Source of the DNA: Virgibacillus proomii
GTDB taxonomy: Bacteria; Bacillota; Bacilli; Bacillales; Amphibacillaceae
DNA: 64,000 nt
Reading direction: 5' to 3'
NCBI RefSeq assembly: GCF_900162615.1
Contig: NZ_FUFN01000010.1
Location: 812,149-876,148, forward strand
The notes beneath the pieces are model-generated. The model searched no databases. It was not told where the DNA came from and was given only the letters and a program-made list of their open reading frames with translations. Every line of letters starts with the position of its first letter. The stretch's first letter is position 1. Position numbers and translations under genes: made by a program. Shown piece by piece: positions 7,683 through 16,056 of the stretch.

Positions 7683-9005
7683 ATGATCTTTAATACTAAA
7701 ATGGAAACGCTTCCTATAAAAGATATGGAAGAAATTCAATTAAATAGGTTGCAACAAACGGTACAGACTGTTTATGAAAAGACACCTTTCTATCGGAAGA
7801 AATTAGCTGAACATAAAGTAAAACCTGAAGATATCCGTTCATTAACAGATATTCAACGGTTACCGTTTACAGAAAAAAAGGATCTTCGTGATCATTATCC
7901 ATTTGATTTATTTGCTCTACCTTTAAATAAACTAGTAAGAATTCATGCATCGAGTGGGACGAGCGGAAAACCCACAGTAGTTGGATATACAAGGAATGAT
8001 TTAGAAAACTGGTCAGAAATTGTTGCCAGAGCAATTGTTGCTTGTGGAGGTATGCGAGATCAAGTGTTACAAAACACGTTTGGCTACGGTTTATTTACCG
8101 GAGGTCTGGGATTACATTATGGATCGGAGAAATTAGGGATGGCGACCGTACCCGTTTCCGGAGGTAATACAGAAAGACAAATACTATTAATTGAAGATTT
8201 TGAACCGACAGTTATAGTTGGAACACCGTCATACGTTTTAAACATTGCTGATAAAATGGAACAATTAGGAAAAGATCCTCGAGCAACTAATTTGCAATAC
8301 GGTATTTTTGGTGCGGAACCGTGGTCAACAGAAATGCGGGAAGAACTGGAAAGAAGATTTGGCATTAAAGCAATGGATATCTACGGTTTGAGTGAAGTGA
8401 TGGGACCAGGAATTTCTTGCGAGTGTAAAGAAGCGCAGCAAGGACTTCATGTGGCGGATGATCACTTTTATGTAGAGGTGATTCATCCTAAAACGTTAAA
8501 GCCGGTAGGTGAAGGAGAAGAAGGGGAGCTTGTATTTACGAGTTTAACGAAAGAAGCCTTTCCAATCATACGTTATCGTACCGGAGACATTGCTTCGATT
8601 ACTTCAGAACCATGTATATGCGGGCGTACGACAAAACGAATGTCAAGGGTAAAAGGAAGAATTGATGATATGCTCATCATTCGTGGTGTAAATGTGTTTC
8701 CATCAGAGGTTGAAAGTGTCCTATTAGAGATAGAAGAACTCGTGCCGCATTATCAATTGTACCTTTCAAGACAAGGAGCGTTGGATAAAGTAACGTTAAA
8801 GGTTGAAATAAATGAACAGATTTATCGAAGCCTTGGGCAAGATTTACAACACGAGTATATTAACGTGCTTTGTAACAAGATTTCACATCAATTGAAAAAC
8901 AAATGTCTCGTTAGTGTAGATATTCATATTGAACACCCAGGAGCGATTCCACGGTCAAATGGCAAAGCAATTCGTATCGTTCGGGACAAGATTGCCCAAG
9001 TTTAG
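7683..9005 (+). CDS. paaK: Phenylacetate--CoA ligase
   Basis: This enzyme activates phenylacetate with ATP and CoA, the first step of the aerobic pathway. The 440-residue protein shows the P-loop SSGTSGKPT (about 90-98), the adenylation motif YGLSEVMGPG, the RYRTGD motif and the C-terminal GRIDDMLIIRGVNVFPSEVE typical of PaaK. ATG at 7683 is used because GGTAGGTGAG overlaps the alternative ATG at 7668. The gene is followed 43 bases later by paaA, so it is probably co-transcribed with the epoxidase genes. Confidence 0.95.
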   Translation: MIFNTKMETLPIKDMEEIQLNRLQQTVQTVYEKTPFYRKKLAEHKVKPEDIRSLTDIQRLPFTEKKDLRDHYPFDLFALPLNKLVRIHASSGTSGKPTVVGYTRNDLENWSEIVARAIVACGGMRDQVLQNTFGYGLFTGGLGLHYGSEKLGMATVPVSGGNTERQILLIEDFEPTVIVGTPSYVLNIADKMEQLGKDPRATNLQYGIFGAEPWSTEMREELERRFGIKAMDIYGLSEVMGPGISCECKEAQQGLHVADDHFYVEVIHPKTLKPVGEGEEGELVFTSLTKEAFPIIRYRTGDIASITSEPCICGRTTKRMSRVKGRIDDMLIIRGVNVFPSEVESVLLEIEELVPHYQLYLSRQGALDKVTLKVEINEQIYRSLGQDLQHEYINVLCNKISHQLKNKCLVSVDIHIEHPGAIPRSNGKAIRIVRDKIAQV

Positions 9006-9048
9006 TGTTCGGTTGATTATTAAATTACATGAAAGGAAATGAATCTAC

Positions 9049-10026
9049 ATGCAGATATCATTTAATCAATTGACAGAGAAAGAAAAATACGATCATTTTA
9101 TGGAGCGTATTGAAAACGATGAGAAAATTGAAGCTAGTGATTGGATGCCAGAGGATTATAGAAAAGCATTAATTCGTTTAATCTCTATGCATGGTGTTAG
9201 TGAAATTATGGGAGCACTACCCGAAAAGGAATGGGTACCTAAGGCACCAACACTAAAAAGAAAATTAGCGATCATGGCAAAGGTTCAAGATGAAATGGGG
9301 CATGGACAACTGCTTTTACGGGTGGTAGAAGATTTAATTAAGCCATACGGCAAGAATCGAGAGCATATTTTGCATGATTTATTTAGCAAAAAATTAAAAT
9401 TCCATAATGTATTTCATATGCCTGCACCTTCTTGGGGAGATGCTGCAATCATCGCTTGGCTCGTTGATGGTGCTGCAATTTTAACTCAGACGATGATGTT
9501 ACATACATCCTATGGTCCGTATGGAAGAGCGTTAAAACGAATTTGTCAGGAAGAATCGTTTCATGCAAAGCATGGCGAAAGTCTCACACTTGCATTAGCA
9601 GCAGGAACCCCAAAGCAAAAAGAAATGTTGCAAGGGGCGCTTGATCGTTGGTGGGAATCACTACTAACATTCTTTGGTCCAAAGTCCAAAAAAGAGACAG
9701 GACACTCGAACGTCGATATTAACCTGAAGTATAAACTTAGAACGAAAACAAATGAGCAATTACGTCAAGAGTTTTTGTCAAAGTATGTACCAAAGATTGA
9801 GTTACTTGGGTTAACAATTCCGGATGAAAACCTGCACTTTGATGAAAACACCCAAGAGTGGCATTATACAGAACCTGATTGGCGAAATTTTAAAATAATT
9901 GTGTCGGGAAACGGACCGGAGTCGGATGCAAGAATAGCATTACGAAAAATTTCTTATCAAAACAGTCAATGGGTTCGTGATGCGCTGTGTGTTTATAAAG
10001 AAGATGTCAATGAATTTGTTAGTTAA
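9049..10026 (+). CDS. paaA: Phenylacetyl-CoA 1,2-epoxidase, catalytic subunit A
   Basis: PaaA is the di-iron subunit of the multicomponent epoxidase that converts phenylacetyl-CoA to the ring-1,2-epoxide. The 325-residue length is typical. Two ExxH iron-ligand motifs are visible, E82-MG-H85 (VQDEMGHGQ) and E169-SF-H172 (CQEESFHAKHGE). A good site (GAAAGGAAATG) precedes the ATG. The stop codon TAA lies directly before the first base of a family A repeat, which separates it from paaB. Confidence 0.95.
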   Translation: MQISFNQLTEKEKYDHFMERIENDEKIEASDWMPEDYRKALIRLISMHGVSEIMGALPEKEWVPKAPTLKRKLAIMAKVQDEMGHGQLLLRVVEDLIKPYGKNREHILHDLFSKKLKFHNVFHMPAPSWGDAAIIAWLVDGAAILTQTMMLHTSYGPYGRALKRICQEESFHAKHGESLTLALAAGTPKQKEMLQGALDRWWESLLTFFGPKSKKETGHSNVDINLKYKLRTKTNEQLRQEFLSKYVPKIELLGLTIPDENLHFDENTQEWHYTEPDWRNFKIIVSGNGPESDARIALRKISYQNSQWVRDALCVYKEDVNEFVS

Positions 10027-10356
10027 TTTATCCCGCATATAACTTGCAGTAAGGACCTCCCTTCCATGCTACGAGGAAAAACCTAGGAGGGTTAGGTGGG
10101 AGGATCTAACTGCAAGTAAATGCCCGATTGGTTCATCTAACATTTCTAGGGAAAAGCATTCCAAGGAATGAAGATTCACTTTATCTCGCATGTAAGGTGC
10201 CGTAAGCTTTCCCCATCAAGGGTTAAGAGAATATGGAGAAGAAGAAGTGGAAAAACGGCACCTAAATGCCCGATTCGTTCAAGGGCTTTTAGATCATACC
10301 CTTGTGGTACTAACATTCCGTGTAAAAAGCGTTCACGGAATGAAGTTTCACTTTAT
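10027..10356 (+). repeat. Two tandem family A repeats between paaA and paaB
   Basis: Copy 1 (10027-10185) has a different first stem, ACTTGCAGT with ACTGCAAGT and ACCTCCC with GGGAGGAT. Copy 2 (10180-10356) has the common stem GGTGCCGT/ACGGCACC and the second stem CATTCCGTG (with one mismatch to GTTCACGGAATG). The copies share TTTATC at 10180-10185. Their insertion puts about 345 bases between two genes that normally abut. Confidence 0.75.
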
Positions 10357-10372
10357 GAATGGAGGTACAGCA

Positions 10373-10690
10373 ATGAGTGATGATGTATTTTATGAAGAAT
10401 ATGAGGTTTTTAGCAGAAAAAGAGATGGGTTAGCACTGGAACACCGGTTCAGTTTAACGGCACCCAATAAAGAGATGGCTTATCTCTTAGCTAAAGAGAA
10501 TTTTTTTCGCCGGGAACCGATAAAAGAGCTATGGGTCGTTAAGCGGGAAGATATTAGAATGATGAATCAAAAAGAGCGAGAAGCATTTAAGCTCTTAGAT
10601 AATAAAGCATATCGAGAAACAAGAGGCTACACAGATTTGCCAAAGAAGTGGAAGGAATTCAAAAAAGAACCGCAAATAGAGGAGGCATAG
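10373..10690 (+). CDS. paaB: Phenylacetyl-CoA 1,2-epoxidase, subunit B
   Basis: A 105-residue protein of the PaaB family (YEEYEVFSRKRDGLALEHRFSLTAPNKEMAYLLAKENFFRREPIKELWVVKREDI). It is the small non-catalytic part of the epoxidase complex. The true start is ATG 10373, 6 bases after GGAGGT at 10361-10366. Longer in-frame extensions read through the upstream repeat and are not coding. The end of the repeat (TTTAT at 10352-10356) is only 5 bases from the ribosome binding site. paaC follows after 3 bases. Confidence 0.92.
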   Translation: MSDDVFYEEYEVFSRKRDGLALEHRFSLTAPNKEMAYLLAKENFFRREPIKELWVVKREDIRMMNQKEREAFKLLDNKAYRETRGYTDLPKKWKEFKKEPQIEEA

Positions 10691-10693
10691 AAT

Positions 10694-11488
10694 ATGAGGC
10701 AGCAAGATGATTATTATTTACGTGAATTACTGTATCAATTAGCAGATGATAATTTTATTCTCGCCTATCGCGGATCGGAATGGCTTGGATTGGCACCGCA
10801 TATTGAAGAAGATGTTGCCTTTTCTTCCATTAATCAAGATATGATGGGGCATGCGGTAATGTATTACAGCTTACTTGAAGAAATCGGGGCAGGAAATATG
10901 GATGATCTATCTCACTCCAGAAAACCACAAAATTTTCGCAATGCAATTTTACTTGAATTAAAAAATGGTTCAGGTCACTATTTGGAGAATCCTGATTATG
11001 ATTGGGCTTTTACCGTCACTCGGAATTTTCTCTTTAGTGTTTTCAAACAAGTTCGTTTAGAAGCACTTACGCAATCAAGCTATGAACCACTAAAGCAAAC
11101 TGCTGTGAAAATTTTATCCGAACACTATTATCATTTCATGCATTGGGAAACTTGGTTTATACAGTTAATGTCGAGTACCAAGGAAGCACGTGAACGGATG
11201 GAACAAGCGATTCTACGTTGTTGGAAAGAGCTTGTGGGAGTGATTTCATTAGGCATGTACAGTACGGAAATGAGTAAGCGTAAATTGATTTGCAGTGAAG
11301 CTGATTTACAAAAGGTATGGTTCGATAAAATTGAAAACGTATTTCAAAAGTTGAAGTTCAAGATAGAAGAACCCCAAGGAATGGAAAGTGGAAATGGACG
11401 TAATGGAGAGCATACGGATGATCTAACGGAGGCATTGAAAGTGTTAAATGAAGTATACGGAGGTGACAAAGAAGCAGTTTCCTGGTAA
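10694..11488 (+). CDS. paaC: Phenylacetyl-CoA 1,2-epoxidase, structural subunit C
   Basis: PaaC is the catalytically inactive ferritin-like partner that forms the PaaAC core. The 264-residue length fits. Family features include LADDNFILAYRGSEWLGLAPHIEEDVAFSSINQDMMGHA and HYYHFMHWETWFIQLMSSTKEARERMEQAI. The ATG lies 7 bases after GGAGGC at the end of paaB, so translation is probably coupled. Confidence 0.93.
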   Translation: MRQQDDYYLRELLYQLADDNFILAYRGSEWLGLAPHIEEDVAFSSINQDMMGHAVMYYSLLEEIGAGNMDDLSHSRKPQNFRNAILLELKNGSGHYLENPDYDWAFTVTRNFLFSVFKQVRLEALTQSSYEPLKQTAVKILSEHYYHFMHWETWFIQLMSSTKEARERMEQAILRCWKELVGVISLGMYSTEMSKRKLICSEADLQKVWFDKIENVFQKLKFKIEEPQGMESGNGRNGEHTDDLTEALKVLNEVYGGDKEAVSW

Positions 11489-11505
11489 CAAAGGTGAGAT
11501 GAGGG

Positions 11506-12030
11506 ATGATTAAGATGAAAAATTCACATCTAAAGGATAAAGTACGTCGCGTACTGCAGCAAGTGACAGATCCAGAAATGCCATTTATTAATATTGTTGA
11601 ACTGGGGATGCTCGAGGATATAACTATTCAAAATGATGATTTTGTTCAAGTGACGCTATTGCCAACATTTAGCGGTTGTCCGGCATTAGACATGATTAAA
11701 GCCGATGTGAAAGAAAAGGCAAAAAAATTATTAAACGAATGGAATAATGACCTTATGATTGAAGTTATATTTAGCTTTCATCCTCCGTGGACAACGGATC
11801 GAATCAGCGAGGAGGGAAAAGAAAAGTTAAAACGGAATGGAATTTCTCCACCGCCAGCACAGTATACTGCGGGTGAATCTTGGAGAATTGCATGTCCTTA
11901 TTGTAATTCCATGTACACAACAATGGAGAATATTTTTGGACCAACAGCATGCCGAAGCATTCTTTATTGTAATCAATGTAAAAATCCATTTGAAGCAATG
12001 AAGCCAATCGCTAATTTATCCCGCATATAA
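11506..12030 (+). CDS. paaD: Phenylacetyl-CoA epoxidase assembly protein D
   Basis: PaaD has an N-terminal MIP18/SufT-like domain (VTDPEMPFINIVELGMLEDI, then LLPTFSGCPALDMIKADV) and a C-terminal zinc-binding part with CPYC and CNQC pairs. It is thought to serve iron-cluster or di-iron maturation of the epoxidase. ATG 11506 or 11515 are both possible. The last five residues and the stop (NLSRI*) are encoded by the first bases of a family A repeat, so the original C-terminus has been replaced by repeat sequence. Confidence 0.9.
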   Translation: MIKMKNSHLKDKVRRVLQQVTDPEMPFINIVELGMLEDITIQNDDFVQVTLLPTFSGCPALDMIKADVKEKAKKLLNEWNNDLMIEVIFSFHPPWTTDRISEEGKEKLKRNGISPPPAQYTAGESWRIACPYCNSMYTTMENIFGPTACRSILYCNQCKNPFEAMKPIANLSRI

Positions 12031-12176
12031 CTTGCAGTAAGACCTCCACTTCCATGCTGCGAGGAAAAACCTAGGAGGTTAGGTAGGAGGATCTAACTGC
12101 AAGTAAATGCCCGATTGGTTCATCTAACCATCAGTGAGAGAAAAAAGCAAACCTTACTGATGAAAATTCAATTTAT
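12015..12176 (+). repeat. Family A repeat overlapping the 3' end of paaD
   Basis: The copy begins at TTTATC 12015-12020 inside paaD and ends at TTTAT 12172-12176. The first stem is ACTTGCAGT/ACTGCAAGT as in the copy at 10027. The second stem is CATCAGTGAG paired with CTTACTGATG, a sequence unlike any other copy but still fully paired. Confidence 0.75.
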
Positions 12177-12195
12177 TCGAAAGGGTGGAAAAATA

Positions 12196-12498
12196 ATGGT
12201 TAAGTTAATTGCACTTTATAAACAGCCGGAGGACAAAGCTGCTTTTGATGAGCACTATCAGAATGTTCATACGCCGATCACAAAGAAGATACCCGGGTTA
12301 CGTAAGATGGAGGTTACAAAAATTGTTGGTTCGCCTACAGGAGAAAGTAAGTATTATCTGTTATGCGAAATGTATTACGACGATCATGAATCATTAAAAG
12401 CTGCGATGAAAACTAAAGAAGCAAAAGCCTCTGGAAAAGACCTGATGTCATTTGCAGGCGACTTGGTTACCATGATGATCGGTGAAGAAGTTGAATAA
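12196..12498 (+). CDS. EthD-like small protein
   Basis: A 100-residue dimeric alpha-beta barrel protein of the EthD type (KLIALYKQPEDKAAFDEHYQNVHTPITKKIPGLRKMEV). Such proteins occur in catabolic operons; their role here is not established and may be in handling a reactive intermediate of the epoxide/oxepin route. ATG 12196 follows AAAGGGTGG. Its 3' end overlaps the start of the next crotonase gene, which points to translational coupling. Confidence 0.8.
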   Translation: MVKLIALYKQPEDKAAFDEHYQNVHTPITKKIPGLRKMEVTKIVGSPTGESKYYLLCEMYYDDHESLKAAMKTKEAKASGKDLMSFAGDLVTMMIGEEVE

Positions 12499-13267
12499 CT
12501 ATCAATTTATTAAGGCTTGTACTGACAATGGGATTGGAAAATTAGAGTTGCAACGCCCGGAAGTTTTAAACGCCATCAACCGATCCATGGTAGTAGAGAT
12601 TTTAGCTGCTTTACGGGAATTTGATCAATTAGAACAAGTAAAAGTTATTGTTCTATCTGGCGCTGGCAGGTCATTTGCCGCTGGAGCAGACATTAACGAA
12701 ATGGCGGAGGAAAATGCGATTTCCATGGAGATGAAAAATCAATTTGCTGACTGGGACAAAATAGCGTTAACTAAAAAGCCTATTATAGCAGCTGTTCATG
12801 GATTTGCCCTTGGTGGTGGATTTGAGCTCGCATTATGTGCCGATATAGTATTTGCTGCAGCAAGCAGTAAGTTTGGGTTTCCGGAAGTTCAGCTTGGCGT
12901 CATGCCAAGCGCTGGCGGAACTGTAAAATTAACTAAGCTGATGGGAAAAAGAAAGGCACTGGAATTTCTTTGGACTGGAAATCAACTTGAAGCAGAAGAA
13001 GCAAAGCATTGGGGTATCGTTAATCAGGTTGTTCCAGATGAACTTCTTTTGCAGGAGACAATTGCTTTTGCTGAAAACTTGGTAAAGCAGCCTGCTTTAT
13101 CCCTACGGTTAATCAAAGACACGGTTGAAAAGGCAGAAGACTTGCCTATATATGAAGCAATGCAATATGAACGGAAAAATTTCTATTTACTTTTTGCTTC
13201 AGAGGATCAAAAAGAAGGTATGCAGGCTTTTATGGAAAAACGATCACCTCATTTCAAAGGGAAATAG
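12482..13267 (+). CDS. paaF: Enoyl-CoA hydratase/isomerase (PaaF-type)
   Basis: A 261-residue crotonase. It has the oxyanion segment GAGRSFAAGADINEM (about 60-75) and GFALGGGFELALCADIVFAA followed by GFPEVQLGVMPSAGGT with the hydratase-type Glu. It probably hydrates 2,3-dehydroadipyl-CoA. GTG 12482 gives the longest frame, but TTG 12491 after GGTGAAG is as likely; both overlap the EthD gene. The symbol is given from cluster position and could be swapped with the crotonase at 18132. Confidence 0.8.
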   Translation: MKKLNNYQFIKACTDNGIGKLELQRPEVLNAINRSMVVEILAALREFDQLEQVKVIVLSGAGRSFAAGADINEMAEENAISMEMKNQFADWDKIALTKKPIIAAVHGFALGGGFELALCADIVFAAASSKFGFPEVQLGVMPSAGGTVKLTKLMGKRKALEFLWTGNQLEAEEAKHWGIVNQVVPDELLLQETIAFAENLVKQPALSLRLIKDTVEKAEDLPIYEAMQYERKNFYLLFASEDQKEGMQAFMEKRSPHFKGK

Positions 13268-13280
13268 GGGGATACGACAA

Positions 13281-14054
13281 ATGTATGAAACGATTCGTTA
13301 TGAAATAAAGGATAAGGTTGGCTGGCTGACATTGAATCGACCTGAAAAATTGAATGCGTTTACGAATACGATGAATCAGGAAATCATCAATGTGTTGAAA
13401 AAAGTAGAAAATAATAATCAAGTTCGTGTACTTGTTATTACCGGTGCAGGAAAAGCGTTCTGCTCCGGTGAAGATATAAGCAGTTTACAAGTAGATATGA
13501 ACTTGGGAGAAATTATTAAATCTCGCTATAAGCCAATGATGGAGAAGCTTGCACAAGTAGAAAAGCCGGTTGTAGCCTCGGTAAACGGTGCTGCAGCAGG
13601 TGCTGGGTTTAGTCTGGCACTTGCATGTGATTTTCGAATCGCATCAGAAAAGGCTTCCTTTATGGAGGCATTTATCCATATTGGTTTGATTCCTGATTCC
13701 GGAAATTTATATTATCTGCCACGGATTGTCGGTCTAGCCAAGGCACTGGAGTTAGCCATTTTAGGAGAGAAGCTAAAGGCTGATGAAGCGAAAAGGCTTG
13801 GTATTGTGACAAAAGTTGTCAAGCCTAATGAATTGGAAAAAGAAACAGCTGCTTTTGCTGAACGGTTAGCTAATATGCCAACAAAAGCTATCGGCTTAAT
13901 TAAACGCTACATGCAAAAAAGCTTTGAAACGAACTTAAGTAACATGCTGGATTATGAAGCTTACGGACAGGAGATTGCCGGGGAAACAGTAGACTATGTG
14001 GAAGGGGTTCAGGCATTTCTTGCAAAACGTTCCCCTGAATATAAAGGATATTAA
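13281..14054 (+). CDS. paaG: Crotonase, probable ring-1,2-epoxyphenylacetyl-CoA isomerase
   Basis: A 257-residue enoyl-CoA hydratase/isomerase (YETIRYEIKDKVGWLTLNRPEKLNAFTNTM; SGEDISSLQ; ASVNGAAAGAGFSLALACDFRIASEKASFMEAFIHIGLIPDSGN). The SLALACDFRIASEKASFMEAF and GLIPDSG segments match PaaG, which turns the epoxide into the oxepin. ATG 13281 follows AGGGGGA. The gap to the previous gene is 13 bases and to the aldehyde dehydrogenase 18 bases, so this is one transcript. Confidence 0.85.
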   Translation: MYETIRYEIKDKVGWLTLNRPEKLNAFTNTMNQEIINVLKKVENNNQVRVLVITGAGKAFCSGEDISSLQVDMNLGEIIKSRYKPMMEKLAQVEKPVVASVNGAAAGAGFSLALACDFRIASEKASFMEAFIHIGLIPDSGNLYYLPRIVGLAKALELAILGEKLKADEAKRLGIVTKVVKPNELEKETAAFAERLANMPTKAIGLIKRYMQKSFETNLSNMLDYEAYGQEIAGETVDYVEGVQAFLAKRSPEYKGY

Positions 14055-14072
14055 ATAAAAGGAGAGATGAAT

Positions 14073-15590
14073 ATGGTAAAAACACATGACAAACCAATAT
14101 TTATAAAAGAGGTAAAACGTGATATGTACCAAATGGTCATTAACGGAAAGCCAGCTGATGCCAAATCAGGTGAGATGATGACTGTTTACAATCCTGCAAC
14201 AGGTGAGCCAATTGCGGAAGTGCCAAAAGCTGATCGGGAGGATGTAGACATAGCTGTGGAAGCCGCTCGAACTGCTTTTGATCATGGAAAATGGAAGCGT
14301 TATCCAGTCGGTAAGCGCGCTCGTGTATTAAATAAAATTGCCTCTATCATGCGAGGACGATTTCGTGAATTAGTTGAGATGGAAGTTATCAATAGTGGTA
14401 AAACACTATCTGCAGCTCAAGGTCAGGTCATGCAGGCAATTGAGGATTTTGAATTCTATGCAGGCGCAATTGTAGGGCATCGCGGTGATGTAAATAATGT
14501 GCCGGGACAGTTTTTTAATTATACACAGAAGGAGCCTACTGGTGTAGCAGCACAGATTATACCTTGGAATTACCCGATGATGATGGCGGCATGGAAAGTA
14601 GCACCTGCGATTGCTGCAGGCTGTTCGGTTGTGCTAAAACCAGCTAGTTTAACACCAATTACGGCTATTTTGTTAGCAGAAATTTGTACAGAAGCGGGTG
14701 TACCGGACGGAGTCGTCAATGTGGTGACTGGACCGGGTACAACGATTGGTGCTTACTTAACAGAGCATGAGGCAATTGATAAGGTTGCCTTTACTGGAGA
14801 GACGAGTACGGGTAAAGATATTATGGCAAAAGCTTCGGAAACCTTAAAACGAGTAACGTTGGAATTAGGCGGAAAGTCTCCTAACATCGTGTTCCCGGAT
14901 GCAGATATGGATGCTGCTGTTAACGGATCGATCTTTGGTATCTTCTATAATACGGGTCAATCCTGTGAAGCGAGATCGCGGTTATTTATCCATGACAGTA
15001 TTTACGATGAATTTATGGAAAGCTTTCTTGCTAAGACCAGTCAATTAATTATCGAAGACCCATTGTCAGAGAAGTCTCATGTTGGAGCGATTATTAGTCA
15101 AACACAGCTGGAAAAAATTCATAGCTATGTAGAAGAAGCAAAAAAAGAAGGAGCAACCGTTGTAGCTGGTGGACATCCTTTAAAAGTAGAAGGATTTGAA
15201 GATGGTTATTGGTATGCACCAACGATTATTACAGGGGTAACAAACGATATGAAAATTGTTCAAGAGGAAGTATTTGGTCCCGTCGTAGTAGTCATGAAAT
15301 TTACCGATGAAAAAGAAGTTATCCAGCTAGCTAATGATACGAGATATGGTCTTGCTGCTGCTATTTGGGCAAAAGATCAGGGACTAATTAAGCGCGTGTC
15401 AGATGGACTCCAAGCAGGCGTTGTCATGGTAAACTGTCCATTCTCTGCTTTTCCGGGAACTCCTTTTGGCGGATATAAAGAGTCCGGTTTTGGCCGTGAA
15501 CTAGGTATTGAAACTCTTGATCTGTATACTGAAACAAAAAGTGTCCTTTCCTATGCGGGAAGAAAGCCACTTAATCCATTTAACTTATAA
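14073..15590 (+). CDS. Aldehyde dehydrogenase of the phenylacetate cluster
   Basis: A 505-residue NAD(P)-dependent ALDH with the catalytic pair E264 (LELGGKSPN) and C298 (NTGQSCEARSRL). Fused PaaZ proteins are near 680 residues because of a MaoC-like ring hydrolase; that domain is missing here. I infer that it oxidises the semialdehyde formed after oxepin-CoA hydrolysis, like the separate PacL-type enzymes, with the hydrolase step done by another protein. Phenylacetaldehyde dehydrogenase is the alternative. ATG 14073 lies 8 bases after GGAGAG; ATG 14067 is too close. Confidence 0.85.
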   Translation: MVKTHDKPIFIKEVKRDMYQMVINGKPADAKSGEMMTVYNPATGEPIAEVPKADREDVDIAVEAARTAFDHGKWKRYPVGKRARVLNKIASIMRGRFRELVEMEVINSGKTLSAAQGQVMQAIEDFEFYAGAIVGHRGDVNNVPGQFFNYTQKEPTGVAAQIIPWNYPMMMAAWKVAPAIAAGCSVVLKPASLTPITAILLAEICTEAGVPDGVVNVVTGPGTTIGAYLTEHEAIDKVAFTGETSTGKDIMAKASETLKRVTLELGGKSPNIVFPDADMDAAVNGSIFGIFYNTGQSCEARSRLFIHDSIYDEFMESFLAKTSQLIIEDPLSEKSHVGAIISQTQLEKIHSYVEEAKKEGATVVAGGHPLKVEGFEDGYWYAPTIITGVTNDMKIVQEEVFGPVVVVMKFTDEKEVIQLANDTRYGLAAAIWAKDQGLIKRVSDGLQAGVVMVNCPFSAFPGTPFGGYKESGFGRELGIETLDLYTETKSVLSYAGRKPLNPFNL

Positions 15591-15651
15591 GAAGAACGGC
15601 TAACCTCAAATACGAAGACCATTGCACTCTTAGAGAGATATTGGTCAGATA

Positions 15652-15692
15652 AAAGCGAACGAATATCCACTTATGGAAAAAGTTCGCTTTTT
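15652..15692 (+). terminator. Rho-independent terminator after the aldehyde dehydrogenase
   Basis: AAAGCGAAC (15652-15660) pairs with GTTCGCTTT (15682-15690) followed by Ts. It closes the ferredoxin reductase-to-ALDH gene run, so paaH onward needs its own promoter. Confidence 0.75.
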
Positions 15693-16050
15693 ACCCTTAT
15701 CGAGCACCATTCCATAAGAGGGGGATTGGGGGTGGCTGGCTTACTTTTCATCTTATATCCATCCACTGTGATAATTGAAATTAAAACATTCGGACGAGTT
15801 AAAGTCAATCTTACAATAGCACAATAAAAAAGTCGAAAGTGATACCGCATCTTTTCAAGAAGTAGCACTCTTAACCGCCCCTAACATGTGTCTTAATTTA
15901 ATGAAAGTATCTTACAGTTGAACGATGAAATGACTGTTCATTTCTACCCACTTTTTTAAAGTTCCTTTTACAGAAAAACATTTGGTCAGCTGATATTCGG
16001 TACGAGCAAAAAATGTTCATGAATGAGAAAGAATAGAGAAAGGAGAGATT
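15693..16050. other. Non-coding gap before paaH
   Basis: About 360 bases without a credible gene. It should contain the promoter for the second paa transcript (paaH, paaJ, crotonase), which I could not place with confidence. Confidence 0.35.
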
Positions 16051-16056
16051 TTTCAG

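Noticed and set aside
10168..10372. Rightward frames reaching upstream of paaB (starts at 10168 and 10247)
   Set aside because: They read through family A repeat DNA; GGAGGT before ATG 10373 and the PaaB family N-terminus set the real start.
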